Of a stretch of DNA of 64,000 bases, positions 1-8,557 are shown in pieces. The notes beneath the pieces are model-generated. The model had not been told where the DNA came from. It ran no database searches and saw nothing but the letters and a program-made list of their open reading frames with translations. The stretch covers positions 107,253 through 171,252 of the forward strand of contig NZ_JAHBCL010000003.1 in the NCBI RefSeq assembly GCF_018390735.1. The letters are read 5' to 3'. How positions within the stretch are numbered: position 1 is the first letter of the stretch; every line of letters starts with the position of its first letter. Both the position numbers and the translations under genes were made by a program. The stretch comes from Fusibacter paucivorans (lineage in GTDB: Bacteria > Bacillota > Clostridia > Peptostreptococcales > Acidaminobacteraceae).

Positions 1-56
1 TCTTATGAGATCAGAAGCTTTGAACTTTAAACATTTTTGCAGACACTTCTACTGCT

Positions 57-887
57 TTACAGATTCAGAATAGCACGCGCTTCTGACGGCGTCGCCACAG
101 TATTGCCGTAAGTTTCGACAATTTTTCTCGCACGTTTGACAAACTGCACATTCCCCTCTGCCAAGACACCTTTTGAGTAAAAGACGTTGTCTTCCATCCC
201 TACGCGCAAGTGTCCGCCTAGCGCTACCGTCGCATACATGATTTCCATTGCGCTGGCGCCTACACCGAAGGCACTCCACGTTGAATCCGGTGCAACAGTG
301 CGCATGGTTTCCACCATAAAAAGCAGGTTTTTAAGCGAACCTCTGATACCACCCGCAGCGCCCATGCACATTTGAAAGTGGAGCGGCGCCTTTAGGACCC
401 CTTTTTTTAAATAATAGGCCGCATTGTAAATCATACCAGGATCAAATGCTTCAATTTCCGGTTTCACACCACATGCCTGCATTGTTTCACCCAGCGCCTC
501 AAGAAAATGCGGCGGGTTCAGAAAAAGTGCATGATGCTGCCAATTCATCGAACCGCAGTCAAATGTGCCAATATCCGGCCTCAGTTCTTTTAAATGCTGC
601 ATGCGCGTTTCGTCCGTCGCATGGAGGTCACCTGAAGTCGTCATATTGACAACGATATCACAATCCTTATAGGCACGAATATATGCCAGTGTCTCCCGAA
701 ATTTCTCAACATTCATCGTGCCATTGCCTGCGTCATCACGCATGTGAAGATGGCAGATCGCTGCGCCTGCCTGCCAGCACCTATAAACATCATCCGCAAT
801 TTCCCGCGGCGTCATGGGAATATTGGGATTATCTGTTTTCTTGGGCCATGCCCCTGTTGTCGCCACTGTGATAATGGTCTTTTGCAT
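57..887 (-). CDS. BKACE-family beta-keto acid cleavage enzyme (3-keto-5-aminohexanoate cleavage-like)
   Basis: A 276-residue cytoplasmic protein of the DUF849/BKACE family. These enzymes use a divalent metal to condense a beta-keto acid with acetyl-CoA and release acetoacetate plus a new CoA ester. The metal-binding motif HLHMRD is at residues 46-51 (His46, His48), and the late acidic motif GMEDN with Glu232 is present. The length is normal for the family. I chose ATG at 887 because AAGGAG lies just upstream (895-900); an in-frame ATG further up has no better site. It is the last gene of the leftward operon with the symporter and cyclase. The founding member (Kce) acts in lysine fermentation, but no other lysine-fermentation gene is nearby, so the substrate is unknown. 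Confidence 0.88.
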   Translation of the reverse strand: MQKTIITVATTGAWPKKTDNPNIPMTPREIADDVYRCWQAGAAICHLHMRDDAGNGTMNVEKFRETLAYIRAYKDCDIVVNMTTSGDLHATDETRMQHLKELRPDIGTFDCGSMNWQHHALFLNPPHFLEALGETMQACGVKPEIEAFDPGMIYNAAYYLKKGVLKAPLHFQMCMGAAGGIRGSLKNLLFMVETMRTVAPDSTWSAFGVGASAMEIMYATVALGGHLRVGMEDNVFYSKGVLAEGNVQFVKRARKIVETYGNTVATPSEARAILNL

Positions 888-1051
888 CGGATCACTCCTT
901 CCCACTCATAATGTTAGTGATTGTTTTCATTCTGCTCAGTTAAGTTAAAAGCCTTCGCTAACTCCTTTGCACTTTCTTACCTTTGTTTTTTTAACGACTT
1001 CGAATGCTTAATCATATGTCTGTACACTGTCGAATATGCACCTTTCATTCA

Positions 1052-3022
1052 TTAGGCTTTACTAAATTGTTCAATGGCTTTTCGACCTTTTGGCGTAATC
1101 ATCAGTTTCCTTTTAAAGAGTCCTTTTTCTTCGATATAACCTCGACGCGTCAAGTGTGAAGAGATTGCCGCCATTTGCATCGAGGCAATGCCGTTCTTTT
1201 CTACAAATGCCGCTTGGTGTTCCGGGTTGCGCTCAACTGTCTTTAAAAGTTCTAAATACATGGGCGATAAAAACTGCACCGATAACTGCCTCTCGTGTTC
1301 ACTCAGCGGATCGAGTGCTTTTTGTCCTTTCTCCGTTAGCTCAAATGTAAAGAAATTAGATCCCGTCAGCCCCATGCGCATCAAATAACCGCCTCGATCC
1401 AACCTTTCAACGGCTGCACCGGAAATTTTCGAATCTACACCGAGTGAGTCTGTAATATCAGCCATATACTGATGTCCAAGACGCATTAATGTCAAGATTT
1501 CCAAATCAATCTTTTCGAGTTTCACATCTAAACGATTATGATCATTCGGGATGCGTTCCCAGCTTTGTTCCCCGTAATAACGCGGTTTGCCAAAATAAGA
1601 TGCAATAACGGCAACGATCAATGTTACGGCAAGCCCCAACGTTGCTAAAAAAACATACTGTCCAATCGAAAAGATTTTTGTTAAATCCAGTAACGTAAAG
1701 ACAGCCATCGTCACCATACCACACACAGCTCCCCAAAGAGCACCTTTTGCATTAAATTTCGGCCAAATAGCACCAAGTCCCAGCAATACTGCCGGCGGCA
1801 CGAGCCATGAATTGGCAAAAGCAAAGAGATAGGTCGGTCCACCTGGAAATTGACATAATATAAACGTGACAATCCCGACAAAGAGCATAATAATTTTCGA
1901 CATTTTTAGTTTTTTTGCAGCATCTGCATTGGGATTGATAATACGCTGATAAATATCGCGATTGGCAACGGCAGAAGCCCCAAGTGCCGAAGTTGATGCT
2001 GTCGAAATCGATGCCGCGCAGGCACTAATCACTACAATACTGCCGAAGAGCGGCATAAAGGTGCTTGCGATAAAGCCGTAAGTTCCCGTTGCCAGAATGC
2101 GACCACCATTGAAAGTAAGCATTTCTGGGTAAAAAGCTCCCATATAGCTTCCGACAAAACTCAACGGAATCATAAAAATGATCAACAGAATAATTGCTGC
2201 CAAAACAAACGATTTCCGTGCGACGTGTTCACTTCGACAATTGGCGATTTTCATCCAATAGTAATTGTTCCCCCAGACGAGTGCCGCCGCAAAGCAGATA
2301 AAGAAATTGAGGAATGAAGGATACGTCAACTTCATACCGGCAAGCTGACCGGCAAAGCCATCTGTTCCCAACGCGCCCGGCCCCCAGTTCGCCGCTAATG
2401 CCTCAGTCCATCCGAAACGACTTGCTAATAAAAAGAAGACCGTTGGCACGACAATGACGCCAATGGTAATTTGGAATAAATCTGTAATCGTCGTCGCCCA
2501 GAGTCCGGAAATAAACGTAAAAATGATAATGACACCAAAAATAACTGCCGTAATCAACGGGCGGCTCCATCCCGTAAATGCCGCTATATTGTCAACACTT
2601 GAAACGACGTTGTTTGCCATAATTCCGCACATACCGATAACCGATGTAATGGCAACCACCGATCGCGTCTTGCTGTCATACCGCATCTCCAAATACTCCG
2701 GCAATGTTTGTGCACCGCTTCTGCGAATAAAATTCGAATACAGAAGGCCAAAGAGCATAAGCCCGCATATTGCATAAACGGCACCCCAGCCAATCCCGCC
2801 AATCAGACCATAATTAAGTGTAAAAGCCGGCGCCAGCGTCACCGTCGTGCCGGCGAAGCCAATCGCACAAACGCCAACAATATTAATAGGTGTTGAAATT
2901 TCCCGTCCCGCTAAGACAAAATCTGAAGATTCTTTAACCCATTTTTTACTAAAAAGACCTGCGCCGATAAGAAATCCGCAAAAGATAACGAAAATGATGA
3001 TAAATATTGTACTAGACCCCAT
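1052..3022 (-). CDS. Sodium:solute symporter with C-terminal tandem winged-helix region
   Basis: A 656-residue membrane protein. Residues 1 to about 477 form a sodium:solute symporter core of roughly 13 hydrophobic segments (SSS/SLC5 family), with the typical N-terminal stretch of a helix followed by a Gly-rich segment (FAGTTVTLAPAF). From about residue 478 the chain becomes soluble and resembles two winged helix-turn-helix units in a row (about 505-570 and 585-656), each ending in a wing-like LTEKGQKAL or ITPKGRKAI strand-turn typical of MarR/PadR-like domains. Usual SSS proteins stop near 500-550 residues. GTGAGGG precedes the ATG. It lies between the cyclase and BKACE genes, so it probably imports their substrate as an acid. 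The role of the tail is inferred only. Confidence 0.88.
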   Translation of the reverse strand: MGSSTIFIIIFVIFCGFLIGAGLFSKKWVKESSDFVLAGREISTPINIVGVCAIGFAGTTVTLAPAFTLNYGLIGGIGWGAVYAICGLMLFGLLYSNFIRRSGAQTLPEYLEMRYDSKTRSVVAITSVIGMCGIMANNVVSSVDNIAAFTGWSRPLITAVIFGVIIIFTFISGLWATTITDLFQITIGVIVVPTVFFLLASRFGWTEALAANWGPGALGTDGFAGQLAGMKLTYPSFLNFFICFAAALVWGNNYYWMKIANCRSEHVARKSFVLAAIILLIIFMIPLSFVGSYMGAFYPEMLTFNGGRILATGTYGFIASTFMPLFGSIVVISACAASISTASTSALGASAVANRDIYQRIINPNADAAKKLKMSKIIMLFVGIVTFILCQFPGGPTYLFAFANSWLVPPAVLLGLGAIWPKFNAKGALWGAVCGMVTMAVFTLLDLTKIFSIGQYVFLATLGLAVTLIVAVIASYFGKPRYYGEQSWERIPNDHNRLDVKLEKIDLEILTLMRLGHQYMADITDSLGVDSKISGAAVERLDRGGYLMRMGLTGSNFFTFELTEKGQKALDPLSEHERQLSVQFLSPMYLELLKTVERNPEHQAAFVEKNGIASMQMAAISSHLTRRGYIEEKGLFKRKLMITPKGRKAIEQFSKA

Positions 3023-3041
3023 GATAAATAACCCTCACTTT

Positions 3042-3812
3042 CTACTCAATAAAAGCAACCGCACGACACCACCCGGCACTTGCCGCCTTAATTTTAACAG
3101 GCAGACAGCTGACTTTAAAACCAAATGCCGGCAATTGATCTAAATTCGTCATTTTTTCAATATGACAATAAGCTTTGATTCTGCCAACGCGATGCGCTTC
3201 CCAAATAATATCAACATCACGCGATTCCGCAAATCGCTCTGCCTCAAACGGCAGCGGTACATCCCAGCTCCAGCCATCTGTCCCAACGACGTGTACACCA
3301 TGTTCAATGAGCCAAAGTGTTGCTTCTGCGCTCATTCCGGCACCTGCAAGCAAATACTCGGGTTTTCCCCACTGCTTATCAGCACCTGTTTGCAGCAGTA
3401 CAATATCGCCTTCTTTCAACTGATAATCAATTTCTTTGAAATACATCTCAACATCTTCTGCCGTAATCTTGTAGCCGTCCGGCTTGCTGCTGAAATCCAT
3501 CTTAACACCATCGCCAAGACACCATTCAAGCGGGATTTCATCAATGGTCCAAGCGCGTTCTCCGCCGTTCATCGTCGGATAATAATGGTAGGGGGCGTCA
3601 AGATGTGTGCCGGAATGCGTCGTGAGCTGAATGTTCTCAATCGCCCAGCCATTACCTTCCGGCAAGTCATCAACGGTGATATTGTCATTAAAGTAGGTTG
3701 TCATCGATTGTGCCGTGTCTTTGTGATTCAAATACTCAATTCTTGGAATTTGAGGTTTTGGATCGCTTGGCAAACCATCCTCCACGGCGATTGACAAATC
3801 AATGATTTTCAT
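3042..3812 (-). CDS. Cyclase family protein (kynurenine formamidase-like hydrolase)
   Basis: A 256-residue soluble protein of the metal-dependent cyclase family (PF04199), which includes bacterial kynurenine formamidase KynB, polyketide cyclase-like proteins and isatin hydrolase. The signature HSGTHLDAPYH runs from residue 66 to 76 and gives the metal ligands His66, His70, Asp72 and His76. The start ATG at 3812 is set by AAAGGAG seven bases upstream; an earlier in-frame ATG overlaps a leader palindrome and lacks a site. It is the first gene after the sigma-54 promoter and is followed 19 bases later by the symporter gene. By family it hydrolyses an amide or a cyclic compound. No tryptophan-degradation gene is present, so a kynurenine substrate is not supported. 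Confidence 0.85.
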   Translation of the reverse strand: MKIIDLSIAVEDGLPSDPKPQIPRIEYLNHKDTAQSMTTYFNDNITVDDLPEGNGWAIENIQLTTHSGTHLDAPYHYYPTMNGGERAWTIDEIPLEWCLGDGVKMDFSSKPDGYKITAEDVEMYFKEIDYQLKEGDIVLLQTGADKQWGKPEYLLAGAGMSAEATLWLIEHGVHVVGTDGWSWDVPLPFEAERFAESRDVDIIWEAHRVGRIKAYCHIEKMTNLDQLPAFGFKVSCLPVKIKAASAGWCRAVAFIE

Positions 3813-3842
3813 ATGCTGACTCCTTTCCATCCTATCTGTCAT

Positions 3843-3860
3843 TGATAGACCCGTCTATCA
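3843..3860. repeat. Perfect inverted repeat in the leader of the cyclase operon
   Basis: TGATAGAC-CC-GTCTATCA is an 18-bp palindrome with perfect 8-bp arms. It lies between the predicted sigma-54 start site (near 3880) and the cyclase start codon at 3812. It could be an operator or an RNA hairpin; the sequence does not decide. Confidence 0.6.
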
Positions 3861-3890
3861 GTGACCTCTTTTAGTAACATCATTTACTAT

Positions 3891-3906
3891 TGCAAAGGTG
3901 ATGCCA
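3891..3906 (-). promoter_or_regulatory. Sigma-54 (-24/-12) promoter for the cyclase-symporter-BKACE operon
   Basis: On the minus strand the site reads TGGCATCACCTTTGCA. It matches the sigma-54 consensus TGGCAC-N5-TTGCA at all but one position and keeps the invariant GG-N10-GC spacing. Transcription should start near 3880, about 70 bases before the cyclase ATG. A sigma-54 activator gene is divergently encoded next door, which strongly supports the call. Confidence 0.82.
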
Positions 3907-3977
3907 AAATCATGATCGCGGAAAACCCCTGCAATATCAGGCTTTTATCAGCAGCATTAATATTAGCAGCATTACAG

Positions 3978-4087
3978 GTGTCAATATTTGTGTACACGAT
4001 TTCATACATAAAAGCCGTGGAAACATTGTATTTTTAAGGCATTTACGCCGTGTCAATATATATTGACACGTAAATATTTATTGACAC
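3978..4087. promoter_or_regulatory. Cluster of three upstream activator sites for the sigma-54 regulator
   Basis: The central site, 4050-4069, is the perfect palindrome GTGTCAATATATATTGACAC (one more C/G pair extends it on both sides, 4049-4070). Related 20-mers at 3978-3997 and 4068-4087 each match it at 16 of 20 positions. All lie about 100-200 bp upstream of the sigma-54 start site, the usual distance for an enhancer-binding protein. The third site overlaps the -35 box of the activator gene, which suggests self-repression. The assignment to the adjacent regulator is inferred. Confidence 0.68.
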
Positions 4088-4110
4088 ATCATAAAGCCTC
4101 AGCCTATAAT
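4081..4110 (+). promoter_or_regulatory. Sigma-A type promoter of the activator gene
   Basis: TTGACA at 4081-4086 and TATAAT at 4105-4110 are separated by 18 bp. The -35 box sits inside the third palindrome-like activator site, so a bound activator would compete with RNA polymerase. The coding start is 60 bases downstream of the -10 box. Confidence 0.7.
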
Positions 4111-4169
4111 GAAGTCAAAAGCGAGTGTTTGTCGGACCATCTTTTTGCATTAGCGTGTGGGAGGCATTG

Positions 4170-5549
4170 ATGTCAAAAAACAAATTGTCTTTTGAAATTA
4201 TGCAGGAATTCATCAATCAGTTAGACGGCATGGCCGTTCTCGACAAGGAAGGTTATTATACGTACGTTAGCCCGGGCTGGGAGCGCTACACAGGTTTTCA
4301 TGCATCAGAAGTACTCGGTCGCAAAGTATGGGAAATCATCCCTGAAAGCCATGCGACAGAAGTTTTTCAAACCGGTAAAGCCGTCACCCGCGGCTTAGTG
4401 TCCTTTAACGGTATCCCCGCATTCACCACCTATTTTCCGCGGTTTGACCAAAACGGCGAACTCTGCGGCATTATGCTCTACATCGTTATCCAAGGCAAAG
4501 AAAGCGTCGCCCAGTTTCAAACGCGAATCATCGCCTTATCTTCTCAAATTGAATTCTACCGCAAAGAGCTTTCAATGGAGCGTGGCGCCAAATACAACCT
4601 TGACAATATCATTGGCGAAAGCAAGGCCATCTTGGATCTCAAACATAAAATCCTGCAGGCTTCTCGATCCTCCTCTACCGTACTTATCGAGGGCGAAACA
4701 GGCAGCGGTAAAGAGTTGATCGCTCATGCCATTCATACACTCAGTCCAAGATGCAGCGCCAATTTCGTGCGTGTCAATTGTTCTGCTATTCCCAATGAAC
4801 TTATGGAATCTGAATTCTTTGGCTATGCCGCCGGTGCGTTTACCGGCGCTTCTCGAAAAGGCAAAATTGGACGATTTGAGCTCGCCGACAGTGGAACACT
4901 TTTTTTAGACGAGATCAATCTGCTGCCTATGACGATGCAGCCGAAATTTTTGAGGGTTTTGCAAGAACACGAGATTGATCCCGTCGGCAGTTTAAAAAGT
5001 CAATTCGTCGATGTTCGCGTCATTGCCGCATCCAATATTGAATTGGAACAATTGGTTGAAAAGGGCAGTTTTCGAAGTGACCTCTACTATCGCCTCAATG
5101 TTATTCGCATTTCAGCGCCCCCATTACGGACACGCAAAGAAGATATTCCGCTGCTGGTTCAAAATTTTATCAGCCGACTCAATAAGCAGCTCGGTATGAT
5201 GATTGGCGATATTGGTTCAGAGGCTTTAAACTTTTTAATGGCTTATGATTGGCCGGGCAATGTCCGTGAACTTCAAAACGCAGTGGAAAGTGCTATGAAT
5301 CAGACAGACCACACTATTTTAACCATCAAAGACTTTTCACAGCTCACCGAACGAATCCGTATGCGTGAACGCAAACAGGCCGTTACCCATTACAAACTGA
5401 TTCCCGCAAAACAAGCATTTGAAAAAAGCCTTATCCAAGATGCGCTAATGGCTTGTGAAGGCAATCGAAAAAAAGCTGCGGAACTGCTCGGTATTTCACG
5501 AACGATGCTTTACAATAAGATGGCGCAGTATGAAATTGGGGATTCCTGA
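4170..5549 (+). CDS. PAS domain sigma-54-dependent transcriptional activator
   Basis: A 459-residue enhancer-binding protein. The order is a PAS sensor domain (about 8-110), a short linker, then the AAA+ domain with Walker A GETGSGKE (175-182), the sigma-54 contact loop GAFTGA (222-227), Walker B GTLFLDE (242-248) and the arginine-finger region (FRSDLYYRLN), and a Fis-type helix-turn-helix (about 427-455). ATG at 4170 follows GGGAGG; an upstream in-frame ATG has no ribosome site. It is divergent from the cyclase operon, which has a sigma-54 promoter and palindromic sites in the shared region, so it very likely activates that operon when the PAS domain senses a substrate or metabolite. The signal is unknown. 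Confidence 0.92.
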   Translation: MSKNKLSFEIMQEFINQLDGMAVLDKEGYYTYVSPGWERYTGFHASEVLGRKVWEIIPESHATEVFQTGKAVTRGLVSFNGIPAFTTYFPRFDQNGELCGIMLYIVIQGKESVAQFQTRIIALSSQIEFYRKELSMERGAKYNLDNIIGESKAILDLKHKILQASRSSSTVLIEGETGSGKELIAHAIHTLSPRCSANFVRVNCSAIPNELMESEFFGYAAGAFTGASRKGKIGRFELADSGTLFLDEINLLPMTMQPKFLRVLQEHEIDPVGSLKSQFVDVRVIAASNIELEQLVEKGSFRSDLYYRLNVIRISAPPLRTRKEDIPLLVQNFISRLNKQLGMMIGDIGSEALNFLMAYDWPGNVRELQNAVESAMNQTDHTILTIKDFSQLTERIRMRERKQAVTHYKLIPAKQAFEKSLIQDALMACEGNRKKAAELLGISRTMLYNKMAQYEIGDS

Positions 5550-5556
5550 CTGTTGC

Positions 5557-5585
5557 TTGTCATTTAAAACCTTTGCCGATATAAT
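5557..5585 (+). promoter_or_regulatory. Promoter of the TetR gene
   Basis: TTGTCA (5557-5562), a 17-bp spacer and TATAAT (5580-5585) lie just downstream of the sigma-54 regulator stop codon and about 95 bases before the TetR start. Confidence 0.55.
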
Positions 5586-5679
5586 AGTGGGTACTGGTTA
5601 TTGCTTTGCCATCATACACGCAGCGTCATAAAATAAGGATGGCGCCAATTGAAAAAGTACTTTCCGAAGGAGTGATCAT

Positions 5680-6261
5680 ATGCCCAAGATGACAAATCGT
5701 GCCAAAAAGGCAATTGCAACAAAAAAACGCATCTATGAATGTGGTGTAAAATTAATGCACGAAAAGGGATTCGGTGAAATCACCATTAGTGAAATTGCTA
5801 AAGAAGCGGGTATATCTGTTGGTACGTACTATTACTATTTCGATTCAAAGACAGACTTGTTCAAAGAGATTTTCAGCCGCGTTGATGACTTTTTTATGAC
5901 ATGGGTTAAAGAACCTATGCAAAGCGACAGCTATAGCGAACGCATCATTAGCTTTTTTGAACACTATGCAAAACTTGTTGAAGATGATGGCATCACAACC
6001 ATTCGAAAACTATATACACCTGAAAATAAAATGTTTACCGTTGAAGGCCAATTCATGCAAAATGTCCTTAAAGAAGTCATCGAGGAAGGGCAGCGATCCG
6101 GTGAACTCAACACCTTATACAGCGCCCAGCGCTATACGAATTATCTCTTTGTCGTCGGCAGGGGAATCGTCTTCGAGTGGTGTTTAAGAGACGGGAAATT
6201 TGATTTAAAACAACAGTTTCGAACCATTATTAGTTTAGTTGTTAAGAGTATGGCCAAATAA
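5680..6261 (+). CDS. TetR/AcrR family transcriptional regulator
   Basis: A 193-residue regulator. The N-terminal helix-turn-helix (about 12-58) carries the family pattern ITISEIAKEAGISVGTYYYYF. The rest is an all-helical ligand-binding and dimerisation domain with no recognisable specificity. AAGGAG lies seven bases before the ATG. It is convergent with the flavin oxidoreductase gene and may control it, because a palindrome overlaps the start region of that promoter; this link is inferred. It could also control the upstream catabolic genes or itself. Confidence 0.88.
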   Translation: MPKMTNRAKKAIATKKRIYECGVKLMHEKGFGEITISEIAKEAGISVGTYYYYFDSKTDLFKEIFSRVDDFFMTWVKEPMQSDSYSERIISFFEHYAKLVEDDGITTIRKLYTPENKMFTVEGQFMQNVLKEVIEEGQRSGELNTLYSAQRYTNYLFVVGRGIVFEWCLRDGKFDLKQQFRTIISLVVKSMAK

Positions 6262-6308
6262 GTGAGAACATTGCCGTATTCACTTATTTTTAAGTATTTG
6301 CTCATAAG

Positions 6309-6340
6309 AAAAAACGGACACATTAAATGTCCGTTTTTTT
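6309..6340. terminator. Bidirectional terminator between the TetR and oxidoreductase genes
   Basis: ACGGACA-CATTAAA-TGTCCGT forms a hairpin flanked by an A run on the left and a T run on the right, so it can end transcription from either convergent gene. It lies 48 bases after the TetR stop codon. Confidence 0.75.
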
Positions 6341-6509
6341 GTATGATTGCCGCCTAAGGAAACCTGCATTATTCAAATTATAAACCTTTCACGCCAACAC
6401 CGCTAGCTTTTGCCATGCGTGCATTCAATATATTGCAGTGAAAAATCAGCAAAAGATGATTGTGCACTTTCCTGTCTATTTGTTTCTTTAACTGCGAATA
6501 AGCGGACGA

Positions 6510-8507
6510 TTAAAGGGTTGATGCCACTTCAAACGCATCCCAAATCGCATACATAATGTTTTGAACTTTTCTCGCATCGCCAATAACATGAAGAGATTCA
6601 ATTTCATATTTCAACGCTTCATAAAGCGACTGATCGCTGCCATAGCCAACGGCAAGTGCCACTTGATCTGCTGCAATCGTTTCTTCTTTATCGCCTGTTT
6701 TAACGACAATCGAACCTGCTTTGCCATCAATAACCTGAGCACCGGTCATAACGTTAACCCCTTTATAAGGTACCAACTTTTCAAGCATCTCTGAATTGGC
6801 ATGGCATAAAGGTCCATTGACTGCCAAGAGGCACTCCTGCATTTCGATAAGGGTTACTTTCTTGCCCATATCTGAAAGCCAAATCGCAAGTTCACAGCCA
6901 ACCAAACCACCGCCAATGACAGCGATATGCTCTTCAAAAGGCACTTCCTTCATTAAAAGCGCTGCCGCAGGATACACCGCAGGATGATCGCCAATACCAA
7001 AGGTCTTTGGCGTTGATCCCGTCGCAATTAACACACTGTCGTAGTCTTCCGCTAATATTTCTGCCGACGTACATGGGTGATTTAATTCGATTGATACATT
7101 TAACTGCGCCAAGGTATGTTCATACCAAGCAATCAGCGCATGATCATCTTCTTTGAAATCCGGTGCACCGCCTGGAATGAGATTGCCGCCGATGCGATCT
7201 GTCTTTTCAAATATAACAGGCTTATGCCCGCGAAGTGCCAGTACGCGCGCTGCCTCGCAACCTGCAACACCGCCACCGATAATCGCAACGCGCTTTGATT
7301 GATATGCTGGCGTAAGTGCTGTTACGCGTTCACGACATGCCTGTGGGTTAACAGCGCAGCTCAATGCCGCATATTCTTGAACCCTTCCCATACAGCCTTC
7401 CTGACATGAGAGACATGGCCGAATATCTTTCGTTTTAGATGCTCTTAGTTTATTGACGTAATCGGCATCTGCCAAGAGCGGTCTTCCCAAGCTTATCATA
7501 TCGCAAGCCCCGTCATCAACGGCAGACAATGCCAAATCAGGATTATCCATACGCCCGGCACAAATAACCGGTACATCAACGGCTTCTTTTACAATTTTAG
7601 CATATGGGATATAAAGGCCTTTCTCTTGATACATAGGCGGGTGACTCCACCACCATGAATCATACGACCCGACATCGACATCAAGTGCATCATAGCCATA
7701 TGCAACCAATAATTTTGCCGCTTCAATCCCCTCTGGAATATCCCGACCCTTTTCTGTAAATACTTCACCCGGCATAGCGCCGTCTCGGTAATCCTTGATA
7801 AAACTCTTTGGACTGTATCGCAGCGTTACTGGGAAATCCTCTCCGCATTGACGCTTAATCTCTTCAACAATTTCTCTTGCGAATCTCAATCTATTTTCAA
7901 GTGAGCCGCCATATTCATCCGTTCGATGGTTAAACAGCGATATTGCAAATTGATCAATGAGATACCCTTCATGAACCGCATGAATCTGGACGCCGTCAAA
8001 TCCGGCACGTTTCGCATTGTATGCGCCTTTGCCAAATTGTTTTACGATTTCTTGAATTTCCGCTATTGTAAGTTCTCGACATGTTTTATCAAGCCATCGA
8101 TGCTGTATCGGCGACGGTGCCACCGGCGGATATTCGCCAAGGTTTGTAGGAATGGTCACACGTCCAAAACCACCACTCAATTGGATAAAGACTTTTGAAT
8201 CATAGGCGTGGATTCGCTCCGTCATCTCTTTGGCTGTTCGGATAAAGTGTACTGAATTATGGGTTGAACATGGCACATTTGGCATTGCATGCTGTTCAAC
8301 AACATTGTCAACAAATGTGACACCCGTAATAATAAGCCCCGTACCACCTTTGGCTCTTTCCGTGTAATAATCAATGCCCCGTTGATTAAAGCCGCCTTCG
8401 TCGTCGCCTAGCCCCAATGGTCCCATCGGTGCCATGGCAAAGCGGTTTTTAACAGTGACGCCGCCAATCTTAACTGGCTCAAACAAGCGTTCGTACTGAT
8501 ATGACAT
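6510..8507 (-). CDS. NADH:flavin oxidoreductase/2,4-dienoyl-CoA (enoate) reductase family
   Basis: A 665-residue enzyme with an N-terminal old-yellow-enzyme TIM barrel (1 to about 340), then the 4Fe-4S Cys motif CLSCQEGCMG followed by a fourth Cys in CAVNPQ, and a C-terminal FAD/NAD(P) module with two GGG-type dinucleotide motifs (VAIIGGGVAGCEAA and IAVIGGGLVGCELA). This is the architecture of FadH, enoate reductase, trimethylamine dehydrogenase and BaiCD. It should reduce an alpha,beta-unsaturated acid, CoA ester or ketone with NAD(P)H. AAAGGAG precedes the ATG. It is a single-gene unit with its own promoter. The substrate cannot be set from sequence. Confidence 0.9.
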   Translation of the reverse strand: MSYQYERLFEPVKIGGVTVKNRFAMAPMGPLGLGDDEGGFNQRGIDYYTERAKGGTGLIITGVTFVDNVVEQHAMPNVPCSTHNSVHFIRTAKEMTERIHAYDSKVFIQLSGGFGRVTIPTNLGEYPPVAPSPIQHRWLDKTCRELTIAEIQEIVKQFGKGAYNAKRAGFDGVQIHAVHEGYLIDQFAISLFNHRTDEYGGSLENRLRFAREIVEEIKRQCGEDFPVTLRYSPKSFIKDYRDGAMPGEVFTEKGRDIPEGIEAAKLLVAYGYDALDVDVGSYDSWWWSHPPMYQEKGLYIPYAKIVKEAVDVPVICAGRMDNPDLALSAVDDGACDMISLGRPLLADADYVNKLRASKTKDIRPCLSCQEGCMGRVQEYAALSCAVNPQACRERVTALTPAYQSKRVAIIGGGVAGCEAARVLALRGHKPVIFEKTDRIGGNLIPGGAPDFKEDDHALIAWYEHTLAQLNVSIELNHPCTSAEILAEDYDSVLIATGSTPKTFGIGDHPAVYPAAALLMKEVPFEEHIAVIGGGLVGCELAIWLSDMGKKVTLIEMQECLLAVNGPLCHANSEMLEKLVPYKGVNVMTGAQVIDGKAGSIVVKTGDKEETIAADQVALAVGYGSDQSLYEALKYEIESLHVIGDARKVQNIMYAIWDAFEVASTL

Positions 8508-8527
8508 AAGATTCTCCTTTCCATTTA

Positions 8528-8543
8528 ACTGAATGCGTTCAGT
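8528..8543. promoter_or_regulatory. Candidate TetR operator at the oxidoreductase promoter
   Basis: ACTGAATGCGTTCAGT is a near-palindrome with perfect 6-bp arms. It sits about 8-23 bases downstream of the expected start site of the oxidoreductase gene, a typical repressor position. The adjacent TetR protein is the natural candidate, but no copy was seen in front of the TetR gene itself. Confidence 0.45.
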
Positions 8544-8557
8544 GAATGTACTCGTTA

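Noticed and set aside
57..887. Lysine-fermentation (kce) operon
   Set aside because: The BKACE protein resembles Kce, but no aminomutase, dehydrogenase or ammonia-lyase genes are adjacent; its partners are a cyclase-family hydrolase and a symporter.
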